Origin: Pegea sp. RAD2-039
Taxonomy: Eukaryota; Chordata; Thaliacea; Salpida; Salpidae
Assembly (NCBI GenBank): GCA_034620365.1
Contig: JAQGEQ010000316.1
Location: 558,001 to 622,000 of the forward strand
DNA: 64,000 bases
Direction: 5' to 3'
Numbering within the stretch: position 1 is the stretch's first letter; the number at the start of each line of letters is the position of its first letter. Shown in pieces: positions 1 to 15,000 of this stretch. A program made the translations under genes and the position numbers. The notes beneath the pieces are model-generated. The model was not told the origin of the DNA, made no database searches, and worked only from the letters and a program-made list of their open reading frames with translations.

Positions 1-3000
1 AAAAGGGCGGGAAGAGAAAGCATAAGTGCGAATAAAAGTGTCCTGATTCCACTAAGGATTCGAGCGATTCGTAGAGTTCTCACAACACGAATCATTCGAA
101 GAATGGGAAGCCAAGGTGTAGATGCAGGAAGTGAAAGAGAATTTCGTTCCTCTAAAATTATGTAGATGATGTTGACTGTTGCAAAAAAGTACCAACTGCT
201 AAAAGGTAGTTACTAAGTAAGATTTCTCTAACCAATTGCAGATATAAAAATGACCAAAAAATCAAAGATGTTCCAAGGGACAGTGAAAAATGATTTGAAT
301 CCGATTGCAATAACTCGTAAGGTCACCTCCAACACAAATATTGATACAAAAACGAAGTTAAAAATCTGGAGATATTGATGAAGAGAGTCTGGAAGAAAAT
401 TAATTAATTCCTAATAACTGATTTGAATAAAATCTCACGCTTCATTCCGTCATACTCGATTGCCATGACGACAAGATTGAGGAGATTTAGGATTATTACA
501 GATATTTCAAATTGATCTGAAGTTACAAACATGAAAAGCTTTGAGCGCCACCTACTGGTTGGTTTGCAGATCAGGCTCTTTGGAAGTTTCGATTTCAACT
601 TTTTCATTGCACTATGAACTTTTCGCTGCGACTAAATCAAAATCAACTGTTTTCATTCCTTTTAAATCTTTTACACCTTACCTCAGTCATAAACAAGTTA
701 GCTCCTTTTACATCTAAACGCTTTTTTTGTTGATTGAAGTTGTCAATGACAACTGATATAAAAAGATTTAAAGTAAAAAAAGCTCCAAAGATGATAAAAG
801 CGACAAAAAAGTAATAATTGTAGATGTTTTTATCGCGAACTGGCTGTGAATCTACTTGGTTTGGAGCATCAACAGCAGCATACATGATTGGCATCCAGCC
901 TTTAAACGTTGCCACCTATTTACCACAAAATTATTCATTTAATCAAGTACCTAAAAGATGAAACCTACCTGTAGAAGTGAAACATACGAGATGAAGACGT
1001 TGTCAAAGTTGACATATAAGTTACTCCAATGAACCTTGCCTTCTGTGAGATTAGCCAACATTTCGCACGTACTTCGGTTTGTGACTGCTATTGGCGGAGG
1101 AGGATACAAATGTTTTAGTTGTTCATATCTGAAAATTAAATCCCATTAACACACCAAGTAATTTTCTGCATCTTGTCTAGCCTTTCATAATCTAAAGGAT
1201 GCCAGATTTTTTCTCCACTTTCTTTCCACTTACAAGATGACATTTTACCAGCAAATAGGTTCACACCCATGATTGCAAATATAAGCCAGAAGATTAAACA
1301 GATCACAAAGACGTTTCCGATTGCTGGAATCGAACGAAATAGAGCATCAGTAACTACCTATAAAACATAGATTATACAAACGTTAATATATTAAAACATA
1401 CAGATGAACTGACGAATCAAATGAACTAAAAGCTGGAAAAATTAAAATAATTTTTCATTAGATGAAAGAGGAATTGAAATTTCAATAACAATATTCTTTT
1501 AAATGTTTTATAAAACAGATAGACATAATAGAAAAGTTCAGAACTTCTTAAACAACTTCTACTGAACTTTGATTCCTTCAAAACGAGACATTGCTCTAAG
1601 AGGTCGAAATGCTCTTAAGCTTCTCAGTACTCTTAGTGATGAAAGATCTTGGGATTTTGTTTTGTTTGAGTAAAGAGCAGCTATTTCAAAAGATACAGAT
1701 ACAAGGGAAACCTTCGAAAATGATTTTAAAATGTTATTTTCTATTTCCAAACAACACTAACCAATACAATGACAAAGTCTAGCAAGCACCATCCGTTGCT
1801 AAAATATTCTTTTAGACCTAAACCAAACCACTTCATCAACATTTCAATTACAAAGACGATTGTAAAAATCTTATCCATAACTTCTAATACAATTTTCAAA
1901 GTTTTCTTTTCTTTCAAGTGAACATCGTCAAACGCCTGTTGGTAGACCAAATTATAGTAAAATCATTCAAATGATTACTAAAGAACTTGAATTTAAATGT
2001 AAATTATAAATATTTCTTAAATAATTATACCTTTAAATCAATAAAATACAAACAATCAAAGTTTTTAATCATTAATTTTTCTATTAATGTTTATTTTCTG
2101 CTAAAAGCTTTTTCTAATCTTTTACAACTTTTACTTTATTGTAATTTATTTCAATTTTTTTCATTTTTGAATGCCTACAGTTTATATAAGTTCAATAGTC
2201 ATGCAATCAAATGTTTTTAAGTAAATTTGTTTGCAAGTAATGATTGAATAGACCACAAAATAAATAATCATCAACAAAAATATAAACTTACTAATGCCAC
2301 ACTACTTAGTAGAACCATAAAGATAATAAAACTCTCAAACGAGTTATGTTTCACAATGATTTTCATTCGACAACAGAAGCGTCGATATTGTTTTTTAATT
2401 GAACTACAATTACAAAAGTTACTTATAGAACTTTTCCATGAGTAAGACTTAGACAAGTTAGATAAGTTAAATCCACTAGATGACAGTACAGAGTCGTCTT
2501 TTATTTTAGGTTTTAATAAATTTGGATTTGGTTTTGGTGATTCAATTTGTTGAATGTATTCACAATCGGTTCGTTCTTGACTCATATCCACTGGCAAACT
2601 AAAGGTTTCTTTTGAGTTGATTTTTCTGTCAAATTTGTGGTAAGAACTGGCAAGATTTGATTTTTTTAGTGTAATTGGAGATGCTGTTAATGGCGTCTCA
2701 CTGTTGTTGCTATGGTTTTCGTGAAGGCTTTGCTGTAAACAATAAAATAATTTACTATAAAAAGTATGAAGAAGAAAACCTACTTCACTTTCATGATGAT
2801 GGTCCATAACTCGAACTTTCAAACTCAAAGTCTTTACTGGATTAACTCTATTCTGCAAACAACAAATTGTTTAGCTTTCATTACAACTATTTATCTTTTT
2901 ATTGGAATATTTCTGTAAGATAAAAGCAAAAATAAATTATTAATCAGCTATTGAGTAGTCTTGTTTCACAGAGATGCATCTAAAAAAATTTATTTCATTT

Positions 3001-6000
3001 ATATTGACGAGTGTTTCAATAAATTTTATTGTTTTTTTTTCTCGCTTCTTTCATTACCAGAAGAAATTTTATTGATTTCCAGACTTAAAATTCTTTTAAT
3101 TTGTAAAAAGTCAACTATAATTTCCGAATTTTATTTTTATTCAACATCCTCTACCCAAATAAATTTTCTGCCTAGTAAAGGTATTTTTATAAACACACCT
3201 CTTTTCGAACTGAATTTTTGGAAATATTTCCTAGTGCTCTTCGCCCAGCTTTTCGCAGAGAGCTGATAAAAACGCGAGCACTCCGTTTCTTACCATTGCC
3301 ACTGTTCAATTCGTCGCTGTTAAATGAATTGAGAAGCAGAGCCAGAAAAAGGTTGAGTACCTATGAGTGAAGGTTTAAAAAAAATGCTGGAAAGAATTAC
3401 AAAACTTGCCACTAGGTTACCAACAAACACAACTCCAAGAAAGATAAAGAAACAAACAGGAATAAGTTGCTGAGAATCTTCTTCTCTTACAGAATTCATG
3501 CATCTCCACATATTTTGAACCCACTCACCGCATTGGATACGAAAAACCACGAGAAACGCGTGCGAGAAATCGTTCATATGCCAACGTAAAGGCAACCCCT
3601 TCAAAAAATTAGCTACTTTACTGTCCAAATCCTCATACTTTTATTTTTAATTAATTCTAGTGAAAAATAGTCTGGCATGAAACTTTGAAGAACTTTGAAA
3701 ATATTCTATTTCAACTTAAACTTTTTTGTACTCAACTATGTTTAGAAAACTTTAGAAAAACAATTACATACCAAATGGTTATTACTTTTAAAACGTGTTT
3801 AGTGCTCAATATTCAATCGTTTATATTAGCTCAGCCTCAAAAAAATAGGGAAGTTTTTAAATAAACATTTAATTTTTCTGCATTTGCGCTGATAATACAA
3901 AATCATACAAATAGAAACAAAACATTTTAAGATAAATTTCTTACTTATAAAATCATTATTTCACTTAAACAATGGCATTAGTATAAAGCTAGAAAATCAA
4001 TTTACTTTATTTTATAATATTTTGATAACATTCTAATATTTATTGACAAACATAGTTCTTCTTTGTAATACTGTAACTAAATACAAAATAAAATGTATAC
4101 AAAAATGGCTTAACTCAAACTTAGATTTTATTGCTACGTAACTACATCGCTTACGATCAAGAAAGCTGAATAATTAGTTGTTTACAATCAGAATCTAAAC
4201 AACTTGATCAAAAGAAAAATCTAAACATGTGTATTGGAAAGCTTCGTAAACTAATCTTGGCTAATTATAATAAATCTGCAAATACTTATGGACGTAGAAA
4301 TGAAAAAAAGCGAGAACGTAGAGCAATGTTAAGAGCTATTTTCCGCACAGACTCTAGAAAAGAGTCTATTATATCGGATATTTCCACCGATTCTGAAGAC
4401 GATGATGGTATAAAAAAGTAATCGATTTTATATTGTTTACAAACATTTTTAAGAAGCATATATCTTTAATCATTTTAATGTTTTTAAAAATCAAATAATC
4501 TAATTCAAAGTAAATGTGACATTTATTTAGACGTTTTGTAATGAAGCGAAAATCAAATGTTGAAAATGCACAAGAGTTGGATAAAGAAGAAAAAATCGAA
4601 AGAAGAAAGAAATTTAGTTCGCAAATAACAATCTTCAAACGATTTTTAACTGGAATAATATTTTCTCATGTTATATATTTCCTAATGAGTTATACTAGTA
4701 AATGGAACAAACAAGAATCTTTTTATAGTGGTATTGCTGGCTTTTTTGTTGCTACTGCTATGGCTTTCTCACAGCAAATTTGTTGTGTTGTACTTTTAAT
4801 GATTCCATCGTTTTGTACTGCCCAAGGAAGGTCTGTTTTCTATTTTCAACTTTCATATTTTCTTGTCATTTAGATTTTAAAAATTGGTCTGTTTTTATAT
4901 CTTTTTATTTAGATATTATTTTTGTTAAATTTATTATTGGCATTTTATTTAGATAATTTTAACAAGATCAAATTTTTAATTATTTTCATAATTTGTAAAT
5001 CTATTTATAATAAATTATATTTTGTACAATAATAATGAAATTCAAGAATATAGTAATAGAATGAATATAGAATAGATTTATTTCACCTAAAAAGTTAAAC
5101 TTAAGTTAATATTATATTTATGAAATTTCTAGATATGAACCAGAATATACTTTTCAGAGTAATTCTGCTCACTATGAGTCTGTTTCTTGTTATTAATGGA
5201 CCAATGCAGAACATAGGCAGCAACTACCACGAAATGACTCGAGTTTTAATGTGTGGTAACGAACTGGCTTTTAATGTTACTAAAGGTTTACGTACATCTC
5301 TAAGTGAGGGTCGTTCTGCTGTTGTTGAAACCATGGACGATACTGTAGACGCTATAGTTGAAGCAGTGGAGGTTATAAAGTTTGTTTTATTTCATAATTA
5401 ATTGTTTGGATAACTGTCTCAATAAACGATTGATATTTTAGTTTTAAAATCTTGAAGTAATTGGTATAAAGATTATATGTTAATAATTTAGTTTGTTTGA
5501 AATTAAATTTGCTAAATTTAGACATTTTATGCAAAACTTTTGATTAATTTAGACTGCAGAAGAAATGTATGATGAATTTTTGGAAAAAGTTGAATATATA
5601 GAAGATAAAGTAGAAATTGTTAGAAATTTTATTTACGATATTGGTAAAACTTGTACCACTAAATTTGGTGCATTTTTTTGCATAATACCGTCTTATTTAG
5701 CAAAAAAAGCTAATCTCATATTAGGTAAACAGATAAATAATAAAGTTCGTAGTATCAAGGTAACTTCAATCTTTTTTATAATGAAAGATGTGATTTGATG
5801 AATCTATTTTATGATTTGTAGAACGAGTTCTACTTTACACTTAATTACACATATGATTTTAATATGACTTGGGAAACCACTAAAAAAAGCGATGGCTTGG
5901 CAAGGGTAATTATAAAAGAAGTAAAAGAACGTTTTCATGTTTTCAAAATGTTTTTTGATTCAATGAAACTTCTAACAACTTTTTCTGTCATCTTTGTGCT

Positions 6001-9000
6001 GATAAAAGCAGTTAGATACAGGTTTGTTTCCATTTTCTACTTATAAGTGTTATTGAATTTCCTCTGATATTTTTGCATACATATTTTGTTAGTGGTTTTT
6101 ATCAGATGTGATTGAACTAAAGTTAGCAAAAAAAACGTTATCTTTAAAACAGAGAATTGAGTCTAAAACATTGAAAAAAGTTATCAATTTCTTTAATGAT
6201 ATCTGCTAATATTCTTTTTGCTTTGTTATCAATAAATTAGAAGTCTGTAATTGAAGAGTAAATAAGTTTATGACTTATTCAAACTTTTTATATCAGTTAT
6301 ATTTTATCAATATATTAGTTTTGTGGATTTTCCAAGTTTTTAAAATGTAAAATAGGTGAAATAAATTGACAAATATTTATTGGATGAAATGTTTATTGAA
6401 TATCTATCTACAATTTTTCTTTATAAATTTGAATTTATTGTTTGAATTGAATTTATGAATTCTCCAAAATTTAATTCAAGTGTTTTGCAACTTTTGCAGT
6501 ATCTAAACTCTAATATCATTTACCATTAATTTTAACAATTGAAGCTTAAAACTTGACTTCTAGTATCCAATTTAATCATAAATTATCAAAAATGAACTGA
6601 AATCACTTATCCACAGATTAAGTTGGCTTACAGTTTATCACTTCGATAATCTTTATATAACAAAAAGATTTAAACAAATCGACCTAAAAAAAGAACTGAG
6701 AGAACAAAAATTTATTCTACCATTAAACAGAAGAGAACTAAAGAAATATGTTTTTCCTTGGGAGTAAGAAATTGCGTTTCATTCATAAAATTTAAATCTA
6801 AAAATTAATCTTTTTAAATTTCAACACTTTGAAAACTTAAGCTTTTTTAAAATCAACTTTTAGTCCTTGGATGACAAAAATGGAAGTACAGAAGTTGGGT
6901 AAAGGCTCTACTTTCATCACTTTCAATTTGATATACACACTGGCAATCTTGGGTCTTGATGTACTTGTCTACCGTTTTCTTGATACAATTACAGCTGTTC
7001 TAACATGGAGACGAAGCAAGCTTGGGCTTTTAAAAGAAGCGATTAAATCTGCGATATTTAAAGCACTCGGTGAAGATAAGGCAAAGTATCTGAGGTTTTC
7101 GACGGGTATGAATGTCAGTGGAAGAGGATTTGCTGCTCTAATATATCGGTACGATCTCATCAAAGTCTTATTTTTGATACCAAATTGTTTTTTTTCAAAT
7201 TTTATTTTGTCTAGTCACTACATCTTCAGCTTACACATTTATTTATGTAATAAATATTACTTTGTTCTTTAAAGGACCTTTATTTGCTACAAAACATTGA
7301 GAAATTTATATTTTATTCAAAAAGAACAACTTTTTGTTTAAATAACTTCTTTACGAATTTTATTGAGAATTCCGATTTAAATCAGAAATACTTTTTCACA
7401 ATTATTCAAAAAGATTTCTAAGTCAGTTTTTTATTTGATAAAAAATGATTTTCGCAGTTGATCAAAAGTTCTAAAACTAAAATTAAATTCTGCTGATTGA
7501 GTTTGTAGTAAAACAAATATCACTTATCTATGAGGAAAATAACAAGTTTGAATTGTCGAATACATCTTAAAGCCTCATAAATTATTAAATATTTCTTGAA
7601 GTATTTTCACTTTTTCACTGCTTTATAACAACTGTTGACTTTGCTTTAAAAGCTTAAGCTGATATTCTTTAAGTAACTCAATATATCAGTTTATTCTACT
7701 ATCTCAGCTGAGACTTACAATTGAAGGTCAATAGCTTCAGCGATGGAAGAACTAACTATGCAACAAGGATACAAATTCTCTTTGGAAAAATGTCTTCCTA
7801 ACCCAAAACCTCCTGATAAAGGATTATATTCCAAAATTGCTTTAATATTTCTTTGGTGCTATCTAGTTTGTATATTTGAAGCTTATATATTACGTTTGCG
7901 ACATTACATTATGGGAAAGTTCTATCCAAAACGTGAAAAGTCCAGAATTGGATTCTTACATGCAAAAATGTTGAAAAACCGAAAATTAAATGTGAGATCA
8001 GAGCTAATTTGGTTGCTAAATAAAGCGAAAGGACGCAGTGAAGAGAATTCTGATACTTTTCTAGAAAGATGGTCTAGACGAGGGGGGGTAAGTCGATTTA
8101 TACAGAAATATTCCAAGTCTTTAACTTTCTAGTTTTGAAATTAAAAAATTTATTTGAAACATAATTTTACTTTTAGATTTTAGGCTGGGTTGCGAGGAGA
8201 CTGGCTGGGAAAAATTATTATCGTTGCGTTATTTGCTCAATTTCTGGAGGAAAAAACGATGCCGACGAATTCGAGGCTTGTAAAACTGCTGGTTGTCAAG
8301 CTTGGTACTGTGTGACGTGTTATAAAGATGTCCAGGGGTAAATTGATTGCTAGTTTTAAAACCAAACTATTATTGAAGCTCTTTCAATGTAAATGAAGAA
8401 GTTAAGTTAGAGAGAAGCTTTCAAATAAACTAATTTGATAATTTTTATACCAAAAAAATATTACTTGATCCTCATTTTAGTCAAATCTTTCAATTATGAC
8501 TTCGATCTTTTTTAGCTTTTAAATTATTCACTTACAATCTAAATGATTTTTTGTAAGGTTGATTTTCAAGTAGCCAAAACAAAGTACGAAATACTGTCTA
8601 TTTATTATCAATAATTCACGTGTTTTTCTCTTATATGAAAATCTGCCATTTCTAAGCTTTGAAACGAATAACTCGGGTTTGGAATGCCTTACGATCTATC
8701 AAAGATTGTTTTATTCACTTCACTAAAAATCAGCTAAAAGCCAAATTTTATTAACATTTTTTTGGCATTGAATCCAAATTTGCTCAAGTTCAATGAGAGG
8801 TTAATGACTCAACGTAGTGTGGATATTATTACTTCTATTTGACTTCTGTAGTAGCTAGATATCTTTTAAATACTTTTATTTTTTTTATTAAATCAATTAT
8901 CTGAAAACTAATATTCTTTTAATGATCGTTTTTAACTCAAATCACTTTTAATAATTTTGTGATATTTATTTAGAAAATAAAATTTTAAATAATTTAAAGA

Positions 9001-12000
9001 AAAATATTTCAAATTAACTCTAAATTTTTGCTGAAATCTTAAAACTTAAATAGAATTAAAATTAGCTATAGAAGAATAAAGCATTAAAGATAGGCTCAAC
9101 AATATCAATAATTTTTTCATTGAATTTCAGAGTTTGCTTTAAATGCTTACAAGATACTGGAGCAAGATTAAAAAGACAGAAAAAGCTCAGGTCTTCTAGC
9201 TCAAATAAAACTGGAGGTGAATATGAGGCTCTGGCTACTGAGTTTATTGCTATAAGTGGAATTTCTGATTCATCTGAGCAATCTGACGAAGAAAACTCAA
9301 AAAAATTTAAACGTCGGACAAAAAGACTTCCAAACAAATCACAAAACCAAGAATCAGAACCTTTAATTGGTTCCAATTAGAAGTAGATAATAGAACTACA
9401 GATAAACTAGGAAAGTATTTGGGTTAATTGGTAAAATATAAAATCAATTGCACTAACTGTTTTGTTGTCTAAATGGTATTTCATTCCTACGGTTTGCATT
9501 CCAGCCATAGCGAATATAACCAAGACAATAAGTAGTACAAGAGTTAGATATCCTACTTTGCTTAAAGAGTCAGCAATCATTTTCATTAACTTACTCAAAG
9601 TTGGCCACGATTTTGCCAATTTTAGTATCCTAACCTAAAAATAAGTTTAGTTTGAAGAAATTTGGTTTTAAAAATTGTTTATCATTTGTTAGTTTATTTT
9701 TTCTTTGAGACAAATAAAAGTTTTTATTTTACAAATTTTACCAGTCGTATAAGCCTGAAGGTTCTTAGAACCGAAATTCCTTCAGGTAATTTGTCAGCAA
9801 TTGCAAATTCCATTATACTTAACGAAACAACCACAAAATCAAAAATATTCCATCCAACTTTAAAATAATCACTAAGTGACAAAGCAATCATCTTGAATAC
9901 CATTTCAGCGGCAAATAAAGATGTAAAAACCTACAAGTTGTGATCATTAAAAAAACATTTTTTACATTTGAATTGTTTGAAAGTTTAAAAGGAAAAGTTA
10001 AAAGAAATGCTACTTATTTGGTTTGTTTTTAATGATAAAATGTTAATAAAAATCGAATGATTAAAAAATAGCTCACATAATTTGAGTACAACAAAAAATC
10101 GTTTAAAGCTTTGCTTTTTGGCTCTTGCTCAATTGCCATGCAGATGGTGTTTAAAACCACAAGAATTACAGTTATCATTTCTGCTTTTGATCCCAAAAAG
10201 AATATTCGCAGGGTTTGTCGAAAACGACAAATGGCATTGTCTCCAGTGCAGCAAGTCCAGCTTCAAAAAAAGCAAAAAAATTACGATTTATAAAAGTAAT
10301 GAAGAGTGTTATTTCCAGATAACATTTTCAAGAAATTTATTTTGCTTTTTCAAACCTCCACTTATTATTAAATAATTATTTACAGCAAAAAAATAAATCG
10401 ACTAACGCTATGAATATATTATAGAACTTGGTTATAGGGAGAGGGTATGATTTTCTTTGCCTTTGTTGTAGGTTTATATTAGTAATTTCAACTAGTTGTC
10501 TTCCGTTGCGACGATTTTTAAGAATTTCCTAAAACATATATAGTTTTATGATCACTTGAAAAAAAAATTCTAGAAGTCTTCAGATTAAAATAAAGATAAA
10601 AATTAAGTTTCATGATAAACATGTTAATGGTTCAATACGAATTTTCATTTTAAATTTAGATAAAATGAATCAACGTTACAAATGAATTGTTCAAAAAAGT
10701 TATTTTTGTAGAATCTCTTTAATTTAAGCTGTTCAACAAACATTTTCCTTTAATAGAGCTCTCTTTTCATCCTCTAAAGCAGTTTTTACACTTTTTCGTT
10801 GCTCTTCGTAGGAAGAAGCTACTACAGCTAGAATTAGATTAACGAGATAATAAGAACCCAAAAATATCATTGCAAGAAAAAAAAACCAAGAGTAAAGACC
10901 TAAAACAAAAATTGAATATATTTTTGAATGAATTTTTTATCAGAATTTTTAAAACTTTAATTTATGTTCTTTTTTTATTAAAAAAAAAACTTTACCACTT
11001 GTTTCTAAAATCTGTAAATAAAGCTCTTCCCAATTGTCCTGCATTGAAAGACGAAAAACTGACAAGAAGGAGTAATAGAAATTGTCAAAACTTGTAAAGC
11101 CATAGTTTGGATTTTGACCAACTTTTAAGCAAACTGAATAGCTTGGGCACGATCTGAGAATTCAAAGTTTTAAACTCAACAAAAAATTAACAAAAAAAGT
11201 TTTATAAAATTAAATGCGAAAATATTTTAAAAGCCAAATCAAAGCTCTTACAAAGATGCAGAATAGTTTCCACAAAGTTGAAACGTTTTTCCGTTTTTCA
11301 AATAATGATCCTCATCATTTATCCAATTATTCCACAAAAGTTGAGACTTGTTCAGAGTGAAGTTAGCACTTGGCTCAACAGTAAACTGCCAACTGTCCTC
11401 TTTTATGTTCAAGCTTAGAATGTCTTCTTCAGCGTAAGAGGCAATAATTTGCGAGATGATGATATCATCTTGCATTTGAGAAGTATTAAAAGAAGCAACT
11501 GAAGTATTATTAGAAGTCAGACTGTAAAAAGTTGATGTAAAAATAATTGTAACGTTTTCATTTTTGTTACTTTTTCATTATTTCGTATTCGATAAGCTCA
11601 TAAAGTTGCTTAGTCACTTGGTTGGAAATTGATGCATTGCCATAGAAACCTTCGTATATACACTTGGTGGTGTTGTGTTTTGATGACGCCATGTCTTTGG
11701 TGATTCTATGACGTCAAATAATTTTCAAGTTTCAAGGAGAGAAATTTATTGATGAGATAAAATAGCGATAAAAAATTGATGATTGAATTGTTAGCATTTG
11801 AAACACAAATCTGTTCATTTATAAACTTTATTTGGCAATCATTAGTCAAATTTGGTCAACTTTCAATTGTTTCCAGTTTCATTCATACTTTTAAAATACT
11901 TGAGAAACTTGTTTCTAATTTGTTTGTAAAGTTGTTTGGAGGAAAATTAATCTTGACGGCAGCCTACTTGAGTCAAACGTTGCTTACTTTTAATAATTTC

Positions 12001-15000
12001 CAAAAGTCAGTTTAAGAAGTAATTAAAATTCTGTAAATCATTATTTTTCTAATTGAAACATTTGATTTCATCTCAACTTCAAAGTTCCCTTCATTACCAA
12101 ATGCAGTTCCTTAGAGACTAGCAAATGGCAACATTAGTTTGCTGTGGTGATTTGTTAACAACAGAAAGAAGCTATAAAACAGTGGATTTGGTCTGACAGT
12201 AATATTTTGTTTATGTTCCTTTCAAAAGAATATAAACTTATTTTAAAATTGAATATTGATTAATAGTTTTCATAAATGTATTACAAAAAGCTGATTCAGT
12301 TTAAATTTTAGATTTTACAAAATCCCTTATTCCAATGCAAATAAAATGAATGAATTATTTCAAATATTTTTGGCGTTTCTTAAGCAAAACAAAATTGTTA
12401 AATAAAGATTATTGACGTTTTTTATCGGGATTTAAAAGATTAAAATTCGGATTGAGTTTAATCTAGCGACCAAAAATAGGTTTTCTCAAATCTTCTTTGT
12501 TCTATACAAAATTAAGCAATATATATCAAGAATTAAATAGATTTACATAAAATTATCTGTTAAAAATCTAAAAGCCTAAAGTATGTAAAGTTTTTATAAA
12601 AATCAATTTTAAAGCTGTTTTCAAAAGTCCAAAAGTAAAAATTTTGTTTGAATCAAAAGTCGAGATTTTTATAAAACCAAAATATTGACAAACGTTTCAA
12701 AATAAACTTTATAATATTCATAAAGTTAAAATAATAGCAGCTTAATTGAATCATTTTATAAAAAGATTTCTGCAAAACGGAAGGAGTTATAAATAAACAA
12801 AAATAGTCTTGTTTGCAGGTAAGATCAAGTTTTGTTAAACATTTAATCTCATATTAGTTTACCTGATATAGTTTAAAAACTCTCTACACTATTAATCATT
12901 AAAGATAACTTGAAAATTAACTTAGCTATCTGTAAACAAAGATATAGAAACAGCTTTTGAATTACAAATAAATAACCATCTTACTTATCAACATCTTCTC
13001 GAAAAGACCCAGTAAGATTTGATCTCATTTGCGATATATTAAAGTAAGAGCAAGAATTCTCGATGTACATCATTCTTGGTGCTTTCAAGACACACTTATG
13101 TTGCAAACATCCACTGAATAATTGATTTCCAATCAAAGAAAAAATTGAAAAACCTAACAAGCTTAGCAAAGATGCATCTTTCAGAGCTTTGGTAGATGCC
13201 ACCAAAGCTGAAACTATCATTCTCAAACCTGATAAAAAAAATATTTGACTACTTTGCATTCAGAATGATAATCGATTAAAAAATTAACTGATTGAAAAAA
13301 GTGATTCTTTGTTTGAAGAATATTTCTTAGACTAAAGAGTTGAGATAATTTTCCAGGGAAATTTTGTACGACAAGATAAAGAAAAGATTTAATGCTGTTG
13401 TATCAGGTAAATTTCATTTATTTTTAATTAAATTTTCGAAGACCCCTCTTTGAATTTAAACGACGTTTTCTTAAATAAAGTAAAGAAACAAAACAGAAGA
13501 TTTCAAAATCAAAATAAGTTTGTTCAGTTTTAAAGCCAAGCTTCTTAGCAAATTTATTTCATAATCCTTAGTGTAAGCTTAATTAACTATATGTTTAATA
13601 AATCCAATAAATATTTGTTTGATAACATTATTTAACTCTAAAATTCAGCTTTCAAGCTTTATCAAATATTCTAAATGTGTTCGTTAATTTTTACCGAGTA
13701 AAAAATGTAAGAATGTCTTTTATTTATCTTAATGAATGAAAAGTTTTACATTCTAAAAATAAGTGTATAAAAAGCGATTTCAAAACACACTGAATGCCCA
13801 CAAAGCTAAAAAGTTACTTTTTTAATCTATTAACTCATTTAAATAAAAAAATTGTTTACCTGGAATTACAGAAACTGTTTTGAACACACGAAGTACACGA
13901 ACAGCTCTTAAAAATGTCAAACTTGATAAGGAATTAGAAGAGTTGTTGGGATTCATGAGACTGACAATAATGAGAACATACCTTTATAAATGCGGTAAAC
14001 ATCAAGTCAAACTTTAGTTTTAACTAATTGGCGACTTACGCGGCAATTATAACTATAAAGTCAAGCCAATTCCAAGGATCTCTTAAGTAGCTGAATGGAT
14101 GAAGAATGAAACCTCTTCCTATAATTTTCACAATTGCTTCAATAGTATAAATTGCAGTGAATATATTTCTGAGTTAGATTCGTTTTAGAACGTATTTTTC
14201 AAAATTTTCTAACAGCTTACTCAACATATTTTTCTGACCACTCTGGTTTTTCGTTCCCAATCCAAATCATTACACAACAATTGATTAATATCGTCGATAT
14301 GACAATTGCATTAAACCACGTAATAACAAAAGTGAAGAAAAATAAGTTTTTTTAGTATAAAAACATTATAAGATACTTTTTACATCATTTTTTAGCTTAT
14401 TATTTTCATAACCAATAAAAAGGATATTTATTGATGAGGATTAATATAAATGCTAGTCGGATTTTGTTGTCTTGTCCCATTAAAAATAATGACTTTTCGG
14501 TACTGAAGCGAAAGATGAATCGGTCTTTATTGAGAACAACAAATGTCTAAAATGTGAATAAAATTTTACAATTTATTGTTTTTAGTCCCAATTAAATTTG
14601 CATTGTTATATTACCTTTTTATCTTTGTAAAAGCTATCTGGATCTTCAATAACAATCTGAGTTGCTTCTGTAGGCTTGGTGTCAATAGTCAAACGCCTTT
14701 GTTCTTTAAATCGAGCCATTGGTTTTGCCTAAAAATAAGTCGTTTAATTTTTTTTATACTTGATAGAAATATCTTATTCTCTTACACTTCTAACAATTTA
14801 CATTTTATTGGTTTAAATTTATTTATCTATTTGCATAATATTTAGGTTGTAAAAAAAATAGTTCTTTAATCCTTTAAAAAAATTTGAATGTCACTTTGGA
14901 AATTCAAGCTTAATATAAATTATATTATAATCATTATATTGTAATTGGTATTACCTTTTAAAAACTTTTTAAAGCTAGTCAACCTCACTAAAATATTACA

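Noticed and set aside
2961..3266. 101-codon frame on the plus strand opposite the sodium channel
   Set aside because: It lies in a channel intron, is rich in Phe/Leu/Ile/Lys from AT-rich DNA, and shows no domain.
11776..12015. 79-codon hydrophobic frame on the plus strand
   Set aside because: No homology or splice context. Consistent with a chance frame in AT-rich intron sequence.
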